A stretch of 64,000 nucleotides of DNA, from contig QKWP01000820.1 in the NCBI GenBank assembly GCA_003550325.1, positions 24,553-88,552 on the forward strand, in the 5' to 3' direction. How positions within the stretch are numbered: position 1 is the first letter of the stretch; each line of letters starts with the position of its first letter. This stretch comes from Gigaspora rosea (taxonomy: Eukaryota; Glomeromycota; Glomeromycetes; Diversisporales; Gigasporaceae). Made by a program: the position numbers and the translations under genes. The notes beneath the pieces are model-generated. The model ran no database searches. It saw only the letters and a list, made by a program, of their open reading frames with translations, and was not told the DNA's origin. Positions 33,147-42,889 of this stretch are shown one piece after another.

Positions 33147-35389
33147 TATCAGCAAATTTATAATAGCATAATTTTGCGTAAGATCTTACGAACCATAATA
33201 TAAGCAAAATATTATGTAATATATTTTGAAATATTTCGAAATATCAAATTTTCGAAATATTACAAAAGTAATTTCAAAATATTTCGAAATATGTTACAAA
33301 ATATTTCAAACCCTTTCAAAATATTTTAGGTCTAGAAAACCAAGCTGGATCAGTAGATCTGTAATCTGAATCGCGCATTAAACTGATTTTTTGAAATAGT
33401 TCGAAATAGTTTGATGATGTTCAAATTTTGTACTATAAGATCAGATTAGATCTTTTGCTTATAATTAAAGCTTCTATTTTGTTTTTTTTTACTTTTTTGT
33501 TTTCATTTTTGTTTATGTTTGTTTTTTTTGTTTTTTTTTTGTTTTTTTTTCCATTTTTTTATTTATTTATTTTTTAATTTTTTTATTATTTCAGCACTTT
33601 GTGAGAAAAACAACAACTTTTCGAAACCTTGCGCATTCCAATGACGACTTCCAACACCTTCAAGAACACACCCTTAGCAATTTCTAAACTTTCAAGAACA
33701 CTTCTTTAGAGAAATGGGTGCAAGTTTTTGCAAGTTTTTGCAAGTTTTTGCAAGTACTTGCAAGGTTTCGCTTGATTTATTTTTTTGTTTCATGTTTTTT
33801 GTTTTTGTTTTTTTGGTTTATTTTTAAATTTTTTTTATTAATTTATTTTATTTCAGCACTTTGTGAGAAAAACTATCAACATTTCGAAACCTTGTGCATG
33901 CCAACTACGACTTTCGATACTTTCAAGAACACATACCAGCAATTTTTAAATTTTTATGAACGCTTCTTTAAAGAAATAGGCGCAAGGTTTCGCAAGTTTT
34001 CACAAGTTTTTGCAAGTTTTTGCAAGTTCTTGCAAGGCTTCGTTTCATTTATTTTTTCATTTCATGTTTTTTGTTTTTGTTTTTTGGTTTATTTTTAAAA
34101 TTGTTTTATTAATTTATTTTATTTTGGCACTTTGCGAGAAAACAAACCTTTTCGAACTATTGCGCATGCCAACTACGACTTCTGACACTTTCAAGAACAT
34201 ACCCTTAGCAATTTTTAAATTTTCAAGAATGCTTCTTTAGAAAAATAGACGCAAGTTTTCACAAGTTTTTGCTAATTTTTGCAAGTTTTGCAGGTTCTTG
34301 CAAGGTTTCACTTCATTTTTTTTTGTTTCGTGTTTTTTGTTTTTGTTTTTTTGGTTTATTTTTAAATTTTTTTTATTAATTTATTTTATTTCGGCACTTG
34401 CGAGAAAAACAACAACTTTTCAAAACCTTGCGCATTCCAGCGACGATTTCTGATACCTTCAAGAACACACTCCCAGCAATTTCTAAATTTTCAAAAACGC
34501 TTCTTTAGAAAAATGTGCACAATTTTCGCAAGTTTTTGCTAATTTTTGCAAGTTTTTGCAAGGTTTCGCTTCAATTTTTTTTGTTTCGTGTTTTTTTGTT
34601 TTGTTTTTTTGGGTTATTTTTAAATTTTTTTATTAATTTATTTTATTTCAGCACTTTGTGAGAAAAACAACAATTTTTTGAAACCTTGCGCATTTCAACA
34701 ACAACTTCCAACACTTTCAAAAATGATAGAAAACTAAGAAGCGAAAATAATAGCTAACTGTGGGATGAGTATAAATAAGTGTGTAGGCTGGTTTTTTTGT
34801 ATATAGTAATAAAATTAGATGCAACGAAGTGTGAAAGTAGTTTAAAATATTTGTAATAATGTAAAAATATTATATAATATATAATAAAGTATATAATATT
34901 AATTAAAAATATATATTTAATAAATGTAAAATATAATATATAATAATAAATAAAAAAATAAAAATTTTATATTAAATTGTGAAACCATGCGAAATATTGC
35001 GAAAACCTGTAAAAAAGCATGATTATGTGAATATGTATATCGTTTATTTATTTTTTAAAAATTTTTGAAAATTTGCGAAAATTTGCAAAATATTGCGAAA
35101 CAATGCGAAAATATCAAAATATTACTTCTTGCATGCATTAGTTTATTGATCTGCATGAGTACGCGACCCCTGTAGGAGAGGGTAATTTGTATTGTTTTAG
35201 TCTATTTCGCAATATTTCGCAATATATTTCAAAATATTTTGAAATAATAACCGTAATATTACCGTAATATAACATAACTGATAATCTATTACGTAATATA
35301 CTGCATTACTACTGCATCAATCGTAAGATTTTCGTAATATTACAGGTGTAATATCTTACGTAAGATTATGCATATATAATTCGCTGATG
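33147..35389. mobile_element. 2.2-kb non-autonomous relative of the 13.6-kb element
   Basis: The left end TATCAGCAAATTTATAATAG runs into CATAATTTTGCGTAAGATCT; the right end, inverted, is CATCAGCGAATTATATATGC then ATAATCTTACGTAAGAT. These match both ends of the 13.6-kb element, as do the subterminal TTTCGAAATAT repeats, the T-rich tandem repeats and the stretch at 34,725-35,030. No transposase or family A exon is present. AT lies outside both ends (33,145-33,146; 35,390-35,391). Confidence 0.75.
33588..34735. repeat. ~265-bp tandem repeats, about five units
   Basis: Units begin near 33,588, 33,851, 34,127, 34,389 and 34,648 with cactttgtgagaaaaac and contain ccttgcgcattcc and tgcaagtttttgcaag. 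Degenerate units occur at 5.6-6.4 kb. The Phe-rich open frames at 33,718-34,240 come from their T-runs. Confidence 0.8.
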
Positions 35390-35468
35390 ATAGCAGAGAT
35401 CATTTAAGATTATTAACTATATTCTATAAATTTTAAATATTTATGTTTAAAATAATTTTAAAAAAATG

Positions 35469-35763
35469 AGAACCCAAACATCTCTTATATAGATTATAAC
35501 TGAATTTTGGCCAATTTTAATCTAATTTGCTAAAATAACAAAACTATATTTACTTAAATACTTTTGATCCCGTAATCAAAATTGAATAAACTTTTTTTTG
35601 TTAAATGCATCTCACTAAAAGCTTTATTTTAAAAAAAAAAGTTTATTTAAATTGGACTACTAGATGCCAAGATAATTCCAAAAACTGTTTTTTGCTTCTT
35701 AAATTTTAGGGTTTTTGCTGAAATGCATAATATATAACCTCTGTACTAGATATCCAGAGTTCT
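35469..35763. mobile_element. hAT-like MITE, AGGACCCTGGACAT family, diverged copy
   Basis: It is the reverse complement of 18,192-18,489 over nearly its full length (aactgaattttggccaattt; ggattacgggatc-type differences) with many substitutions. Ends AGAACCC and GAGTTCT are worn. The flanking 8 bp AAAAAATG are identical on both sides (35,461-35,468; 35,764-35,771), confirming the 8-bp duplication of the family. Confidence 0.85.
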
Positions 35764-35811
35764 AAAAAATGTGATAATATTTTATATAATTTATATATAA
35801 ATATACTTGTT

Positions 35812-35880
35812 TAGATTCTTTAGATTCTTCTTCTAATTTTTCTTCTGATTCTTCTAATTCTTTTGGTTATTGTTTTCTTT
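35812..35880 (-). pseudogene. Acidic coiled-coil exon, possible upstream part of 32,877 gene
   Basis: The minus strand reads ELEESEEKLEEESKESKQ in one frame. It is a short Glu/Lys/Ser-rich segment and could be low-complexity sequence. It is listed because it lines up in strand with the exons at 32.9-33.1 kb on the far side of the 2.2-kb element. Confidence 0.3.
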
Positions 35881-36129
35881 TGATTCATCAAAATTTAGTG
35901 TTAAAAAAACATTACTATGATTTAACTTCTGCTTTCACAGATTGAATGTATGACTATCAGGATATGCCTATATAATCCTATTATTATACTAATATGCATA
36001 TCGGGATAATATAGAAAGGATGATATCAGTAAAATAATAGATATCAGTATTAGGGCAATATAAAGGTAAGATATCAGATATAAAATAATATACCTTTTGT
36101 TTACTAATATTATTCTGATATAAATATTG

Positions 36130-37035
36130 GGTTACTATAAAAGGGATAATAATGGTAAACTAACAGGAGCCAGTATCAAAGCAGAATATAGGTATATAAA
36201 AGGGCAAATAGCTGTATATAGTTTTTCTTTTTTTTTATTATTCTGATATTCAACTTACATGTTAATAGCATAATATAAAGATATTGGTATGTATAAAGGC
36301 AAATAGCAGTATATAGTTTTTCTTTCTTTTATTATTCTGATATTCAACTTATACATTGATAGTATAATATAAGGATATCAGTATATAAAAGGGCAAATAC
36401 ACAGTGGCTCTCGATATAATGGAGGCCATGGTTCCAGTTCTTTGTTCCGTTATATCAAAAGCTCTATTATATCAAAATCTCATGATATATAAGATATTAT
36501 AGTAAATTATAATTTGGTTCCATTATAATTCTCCGTATTAAGCAATATCCATTATATCGATGGTCTGTTATATCGAGAGCCACTGTGTAATTGTATATAG
36601 TTTTTTTTCTTTTATTATTTCGATATTCAACTTATATGTTAATAGCATAATATAAGGATATCGGTATATATAAAGGCAAATAACTGTATATAGTTTTTCT
36701 TTCTTTTATTATTTTGATATTCAACTTACACATTAATAGTATAATATAAGGATATCGGTATGTATAAAAGCAAATAGCAGTATATAGTTTTTCTTTTTTT
36801 TAATATTCCGATATTCAACTTACACGTTAATAGTATAATATAAGGATATCGGTATGTATAAAGGCAAATAGGAGTATATAGTTTTTCTTTTTTTTATTTT
36901 TCTGATATTCAACTTACACGTTAATAGTATAATATAAGAATATCAGTATGTATAAAGGCAAATAACTGTATATAGGTTTTCTTTCTTTTATTATTCCGAT
37001 ATTCAACTTACACGTTAATAGCATAATATAAGGAT
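36130..37035. repeat. ~95-bp minisatellite, about seven units
   Basis: Units carry gtatatagtttttctttctt, ccgatattcaacttacacgt and taatagtataatataaggat. The word tatatagttttt recurs at about 36,214, 36,310, 36,588, 36,687, 36,781, 36,874 and (as tataggtttt) 36,969, a spacing of 93-98 bp once the 188-bp MITE is subtracted. Confidence 0.85.
36400..36587. mobile_element. Pogo/Tigger-like MITE inside the minisatellite
   Basis: Perfect inverted ends CACAGTGGCTCTCGATATAA and TTATATCGAGAGCCACTGTG are flanked by TA on both sides (36,398-36,399; 36,588-36,589). CAGTGG.CTCGATATAA is a classic pogo/Tigger-type end. 188 bp with no coding sequence; the inner part repeats the ATTATATC motif. The perfect ends suggest a recent insertion. 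Confidence 0.92.
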
Positions 37036-37560
37036 AGGATATTGGCATATAAATGGTATAAGAAAAAAATACATCTTTATTATCATGATATATATAGCCT
37101 TAGATAATACATTTATTTATTATATATATTAAAAAAAAATTGCAAATAAAACGAATAAGAAAAAAAGATCAATTTGCTTTTTTTTTTTAGTTGTCACTGC
37201 TTTCCTCTTCTTCCTCCGATTCTAACAAACTTTTTAAAAAATTTGTGGAGCTCGCAAGAGTCTCAACAATTTTATTCTCATCAGGATCCTGACAGCTGGA
37301 TTTACCTATGTGGAAAACAAAATTAATAATTTGAATTATGCATTAGTTAATGTATTTTATTTAATTATCTAATGATAAGTTAGATTCTTGCTGACTAATT
37401 ATAGTTTCACCTTCTGATATTTGAGAAGGATTTCGATAGAGCATTGAATTTTCTAATGCCAGAAAAATATATACAATGAATAATAATTCATAAAAGTCAA
37501 TTGTGTAATTTAATACATTATTAGTATAAAAATTAACTGACACATACCAATTTCTTTCTT

Positions 37561-37780
37561 TTTATTTTTCATCAACAATCTCTTTCGCCTTACCTTTGTC
37601 AATAACAGCTTCTTTCGATTTACCTTTTCATCAACAATCTCTTTCGATTTACCTTTTTCATCAACAATCTCTTTAGATTTACCTTTTTCATCAACAACCT
37701 CTTTCAATTTACCTTTTTCATCAACAACATCTTTCGATTTGCCTTTGTCAACAACAGCCTCTTTTGACTTACCTTTAATA
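37561..37780 (-). repeat. 30-bp coding minisatellite (decapeptide repeat)
   Basis: About seven copies of a 30-bp unit encode KSKE(I/V/A)VDEKG on the minus strand. The frame is kept through five units and shifts by one base at a shortened A-run (aaaa for aaaaa) near 37,625, after which GKSKEAVIDKGKAKEIVDEK is read in the other frame to a stop. Confidence 0.8.
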
Positions 37781-38197
37781 GTATTACTAAATTTATTAAA
37801 GGTAGCCAGTTGATTGAATGCTTTTTGTCAAATTCAAAGCCAAGGTTAGTTTCGCATAGTTATAATTAAACTAACAGTATTACTATTTTTACCTCTGGCA
37901 GTCGAATTTTTTTTCGATTTTTTTAATTTTGAATGTGTCCTATATGGGGGGGCCCACAGCAAAAGGTAGCTTCGGGAAAATCACATGATTTTGAGAAAAT
38001 TATTACTAAACTTAGTATGTAATTATCAATTATATAGTAGTATTAAAACGATTAAACTAAATTTATATATTTTTTATTAATATTATTGATAATTAAATAT
38101 TGATTTTACAAAGATAATGATTAGTTAAATAGTTATAATATAAAATCTTAAAATCTGATTGGTTGGCCCGAAGCCACCTTTTGCTATAGGCTCCCCC

Positions 38198-38420
38198 TTA
38201 TGTGCTATAGTAGATATTACTGTGCCCAGCTATAACAGGTATATAGTCACTATCGGTGCTTTCCGAGTTGTCGCTATTAGGGTCATCGTTATTAGTGTTT
38301 TCGTTATTAGGGTTATCATTATCGGGAGGGAGGTTATTATTTTTTATTGGAAGGGGGATTATCATTATCGTTATCGGGAGGGAGGTTATTATTATTGTTA
38401 TTGAGAAGGGAGTTATCGCT
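38198..38420 (-). repeat. Asn/Asp-rich coding simple repeat
   Basis: On the minus strand, AAT/AAC/GAT-rich codons give NNNNNNLPPDNDNDN and NNNLPPDNDNPNNENTNNDD; a near-exact ~45-bp block is duplicated with a frame change between copies (near 38,337). Low-complexity tail of the family C exon. Confidence 0.65.
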
Positions 38421-39726
38421 ATTGCTATCAGTAATGCAACCATCGGGATCAGCATATGACCTTGATATAAACCAAGATGGTGCATTTTTGGGTGGAGCTG
38501 TATTTTCATCGATTAAACCTGGGGCATTTGCCCACTGGTATCTTGTACATTTCTTTTTTACGGCTGATACATTTTCAGCCAACCATAATATATTTTTCAA
38601 CTAGAGATAAAATAAAAATTTTTTTTAAAAAAAATTATATATATATATATATATGAGCATTGCATTGCTAAAGAAATAAAAGACAGCTTTCGATTTATGA
38701 TTTATTAGATTTAGCCATTGGTAAAATATATGTCACTATCAGGTTGTTTAAGGCTGAATCCGGTAAAACCTGAAGCCTCATTTCCTTTAGCAGCATTAAT
38801 GTTAATTTAGACCAATAAAATTTGTCTAGGTTCAAAAATAATTACTCGTGGGTAAGCATAATGCTGATATTTATATAGGCTTAGATCTTACCTTCAGGGA
38901 TCGCCAGCCTTTGTCTAATACTTTGACCACCTGGTCGTTGTAGTTGTTGTCGCTATCGCAGTTTCTGTCTTTTCGCTCCCTATCAGCTTTTTTGGCATCG
39001 GTTTCAGAAATTTCATCACTATGGTAACCTCGAAACTGCAATGCCCAGTAAATATCGTCAATTGTTTGTTCTCGGATACATTCTTTAAAAAATTTCTGTA
39101 TAATGAGCGGCTTTGCGTTGTTAGGAAATGTTTAAAGCCGCTCATTCGTCTTTGAAGTTTCTAAAAATAAATTAAAAAAATAAAAAATTAAAATAAAGTG
39201 AAAATAAATAACAAAATAAATAAATTAAATTAAATTAATGAGTAAAAATATAATAAAAATTAAATTAAATTAAATTAATGAGTAAAAATAAAAGAAATAA
39301 ATTAAAAAAGAATAATAATAACAATAATATTAAATAATAACAAGAGTGAGATGTATATTGCCGATATTTATATATGTATGTTAATAATAATAATATATCT
39401 GTGATGCCCGCATATTCTTTCTTCTTTTTTTTTTGTCATTCACGCCTCGCTGGCTGCATTTTTCCAAATATATCTTATGTTGATGTTTATGGTGTTGCCG
39501 GATTACATATAGCACTTGGTTGTTAGTAGCAGGGGTAAGCAATATCACACATAATAGCCAGGAGGGAGTTTGTGATAAAATAATCTCCGAATTCATGCCA
39601 TTGCTTGGCAGAGTCTGGTCTATCCCGTTTGTTTAGACCCTCAATGACTAAGAGGATTTCAGTCTATTATAATAAAAAAATTATTAGATATTACATGCAA
39701 AATAAACTAGCTATTACTAGTACATT

Positions 39727-39829
39727 CATAATTTACGATAAACCAGTAGTGTTATATAATACAAAAATAATACTATATGGTATTATTTTTGTATTATCTA
39801 TAACAATACTGGTTTAACGTAAATTATGG
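39727..39829. mobile_element. Palindromic mini-MITE, full copy
   Basis: A near-perfect palindrome of about 100 bp: left arm ataatttacgataaaccagt, right arm actggtttaacgtaaattat, centre ataatactatatggtattat. A truncated copy is at 9,083-9,152. It lies between exons 2 and 3 of the minus-strand family C gene. Confidence 0.85.
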
Positions 39830-40269
39830 ATGCTGTTTTATATTTCTATTAGGACCTGATACTTATATCCAAACATAAAAAACGTACCCAGAGTACTGCT
39901 ATGACATCATTTTTTACTACTGATATTGATATTTTCAATATTGCTATTACCACTTTTGTTATCACTGCTGCTACTACTAATATAAATTGGTGAAACTGGA
40001 GGTTTTCGCTTTCTATTTATATATATATATATAATTGGCCGGAGTGTAGCGACAGACATTTAGTGTTTACGCATGGTGATATAAAAGTTACGTTTTTGAT
40101 GCGATTTGAACTAAAAAAATTATTTTTTTTGATTTTTTTTATATCAATTATATAAAATTAGATCAGAACCACAATTTGGAAATTTTTTGTCCGTCTCACG
40201 CGTGTTGCATAAAAAAAAATCTGATAAAAAAAAAAATCAACAAACAGACCTGCCAATTAAATAATTTTA

Positions 40270-40560
40270 TTACTCTACACAAGTATGCGTTCTCTTTACC
40301 ATTTTCTCTTAAAAATACAGAATACTATTTCGCAGATCTGGGTCTTTTATATGCTTTTTTAAAACTATTGAAATGTAAGTAACCCAAGGTTTTATATATT
40401 ACTCAAATATAGCCTTTTTAAAATATATAGATCTGTAGATTATGCAAGTATGCGTTCTCTTTAACATTTTTCTCTTTAAAATATAGATAAGATCTGGGTT
40501 TTTTATATACTTTTAAAACTGTTGAAATGTAAGTGACCCGAGTTTTTATATATAGTAATT
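40270..40560. repeat. ~165-bp tandem duplication
   Basis: The sequences aagtatgcgttctctttacc ... agatctgggtcttttatatg ... ttgaaatgtaagtaacccaa (first copy) and aagtatgcgttctctttaac ... ttgaaatgtaagtgacccga (second copy) are clearly the same unit with a few per cent of changes and indels. Confidence 0.8.
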
Positions 40561-41406
40561 TCCAATTTACAGTACTGTGGTAATACTTTACTGATCACAC
40601 TATAATGAAAATATATAGATCTTTTTCATGCCTAATTTAATTAACTTATATTTCAGCCTTTGTCATATAATATAGGAATGTACAAGCCTGTCTAAACCCT
40701 CTTTCCTTTAAATCGGAGCCATATTTAATAAGTATATACATGTGTTACTGGAGTGACCAAAACTATATCAGAATATTAGTAATTTTACTATGATCAAATT
40801 TTATCAACGATTTTTTTGTTTGTACTTATTGTACGAATTTTTAATAAATTTACATATTCTATTAGTTGGACGCCTAAAATTTACATATTAACATAAAATA
40901 TTCAAATATAAATTTGGTTTTGAAACTTTGTAGACGTTTTGTAAAAATTTCCAAGCAATTCCTTGTCTTTTTAATGAGTTGAATCATTTTGAAACCGATA
41001 ATTTTTTAATATTACCATTATTAGTATAAGCTATAGTAAAATTATTAGCTAGACACTTATAAACAAATTAGATTTAAATAATGTATATTATATACTGTAT
41101 TATTAAATATATACAACCATTATATATTATATTAAAATAATTAATTAGTATTATTTAAAAATTTGAATTTTAAAATATTTTCGCTCCGGCCTTACAATGC
41201 TACGTATTAGCCTAGTATATAATAGCCTGACTTAATACATAAAATTATACAAAACATAAAATCCCGATATATATATTACCTTCTGAAGAAGATAAAGACG
41301 ATGACCTTCTTCTCTTGCTTCCACTTCCAACACGCCCCTTTTTTTCATTATACTGTCTTCTATGTGAAACAACTGTATCCATGTTTTTAATATGTAAAAA
41401 AATAAT

Positions 41407-41501
41407 AACTGCGAAAAAAAAAGATTTGCGAATTGAAACAAAACTTAAAAGAANAACTGCGAAAAAAAAAGATTTGCGAATTGAAACAAAACTTAAAAGA
41501 A
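41407..41501. repeat. 47-bp direct repeat around a single n (assembly join)
   Basis: The 47 bases aactgcgaaaaaaaaagatt ... aaacttaaaagaa occur directly before and after the n at 41,454. An unmerged contig overlap is the simplest explanation. It lies just upstream of the minus-strand family C start. Confidence 0.85.
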
Positions 41502-41551
41502 TTGTAAATTGAAACAAAACTAAAAAGAATTGTGAATAAAACAAGATGAAA

Positions 41552-41580
41552 AAACTTATCCTATTTATATTTATAACGCT
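41552..41580 (-). promoter_or_regulatory. TATA-like sequence upstream of the minus-strand family C gene
   Basis: The minus strand reads cgttataaatataaatagg about 170 bp before the ATG at 41,382. By pattern only; the intervening leader contains the n join. Confidence 0.35.
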
Positions 41581-41639
41581 TTAAAAAATTACATATTGCT
41601 AATAAAATAGTTAATATATTTCTTTCCAAACCGTATAGG

Positions 41640-42240
41640 CGAAACAAAGAATTGACGAAATAAAAGATATTACATTAATATTAAGTCTTTATGGCAATAT
41701 TATATTGAGAAATTACACAATAAAAAATCTGATATTAATTACAATCGAGCTTTAGTTATATCAATATTTGTAATATATAATACGGAAATTTTTTATCTAA
41801 AAAAATTCATGATATTATTTAATCAAACTTTAGTTACATCAATATCTGTCATGATATATTTTTTTTTGCATTAAAAAATCCCAATATTAATTATGATCGA
41901 TTAATATCTAATATCGGAATTTTTTTTAAATAAAAAAATTTCTGATAATATATGATCGAACTTTAGTTACATCAATATCTGTCATGATATATATATTTAT
42001 TTTATACAATAAAAAATCCTGATATTAATTACGATCAAACTTTAGTTACATCAATCAATATCTATAATATGTGATAAATTTTTTATACACTAATATCGGG
42101 AATTTTTTTATCTAAAAAATTCCCAATAATATATGATCAAACTTTAGTCTGATTGAACTTTAGTTACATCAATATTTGTAATTTTTTTGGAATTTTTAGA
42201 TAAAAAATTCCTGATATTATTATATAAACTTATATCAATA
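41640..42240. repeat. Degenerate ~100-bp tandem repeats
   Basis: Words atcgaactttagttacatca, atatctgtcatgatatat and aaaaaatcccgatattaatta recur five or six times. They fill the spacer between the two divergent family C genes. No open frame. Confidence 0.75.
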
Positions 42241-42281
42241 TCTGGTTTATTATAATATATTTTTATTGAGAAATTGGTGTT

Positions 42282-42461
42282 TTACCAAATTAGATTTGCA
42301 AATCCATATAACAAAAACAAAAAATAAATTTTTATAAAAATAAATTTTAAAGGTGGTTTTATCAGCAAAATTTTGAGATATGAAGGTTTTTTTAAAAAAT
42401 AAATTGGCTTTTGTATAACATGGTGCAAAGCACCATAGATGCGTTTTAGTAAAACTCTCTA
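42282..42461. mobile_element. Truncated copy of the MITE at 53,860
   Basis: The right end CACCATAGATGCGTTTTAGT then AAAACTC is the inverse of GAGTTTTACTAAAACGCACC at 53,860. The inner part ttaccaaattagatttgcaa then atcc is the inverse of ggatttgcaaatctaattta near 54,122. The centre is reduced. Confidence 0.75.
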
Positions 42462-42889
42462 TAATAATTATAAAACAATATAATTATTGATCTATTAGAA
42501 TTTTAATGAGTTTTTGGTTAAAATGAATTTATAACAAAGAAAATTTTTAATATCCCGATATCTATTTAGTATTATATTTTACCAAGGGAAAATCACAATT
42601 CGGAATTTTAAATTTTATAATTTACCGGGTTCAGTATATTTGATTTCTTAGGGATTGTATCCTAAAATTTAAAATCCCAAAGCCTATACACGAGTACATA
42701 TGATAACAGTACATGCTTTGTTTTGATGCTATATAAGAAAACAAAAAAAAAACTGTGTTGTGATACATGTATATACACTCTTCTCTATTTCTCTTCAAAG
42801 GTAATAAAAAAAACAGTTTCTATTTTTTTTCTATACAAGAAGCGCTTACTATATCACTTCGAAATGCAAAAGTCTTCACATTATCCAAC

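Larger units (their letters stand above)
37187..41382 (-). pseudogene. Family C gene, minus-strand copy (unrecognised)
   Basis: I do not recognise this family. Exon 1 (41,382-41,280) reads MDTVVSHRRQYNEKKGRVGS then KRRRSSSLSSSE. A Ser/Asn-rich exon lies near 40,010-39,885. Exon 3 (39,663 to about 39,410) reads TEILLVIEGLNKRDRPDSAK, QWHEFGDYFI. Exon 4 (39,160-38,892) reads KLQRRMSGFKHF and, after a shift, DDIYWALQFRGYHSDEISET, DAKKADRERKDRN, VVKVLDKGWRSLK. Exon 5 (from 38,600) reads LKNILWLAENVSAVKKKCTR and an Asn/Asp-rich tail to about 38,198. Further coding-like pieces are seven decapeptides (KSKE-V-DEKG type, 37,561-37,780), ENSMLYRNPSQISEGETIIS (37,370-37,457) and QDPDENKIVETLASSTNFLK ... 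ESSDN ending at 37,187; their linkage is uncertain. Exons 3-5 align with the plus-strand copy at 42,890 with shared intron positions. Several frameshifts make it a probable pseudogene. Confidence 0.6.

Noticed and set aside
36130-37035. CRISPR-like array
   Set aside because: Units are ~95-bp head-to-tail repeats without distinct spacers, in a eukaryotic setting; it is a minisatellite.
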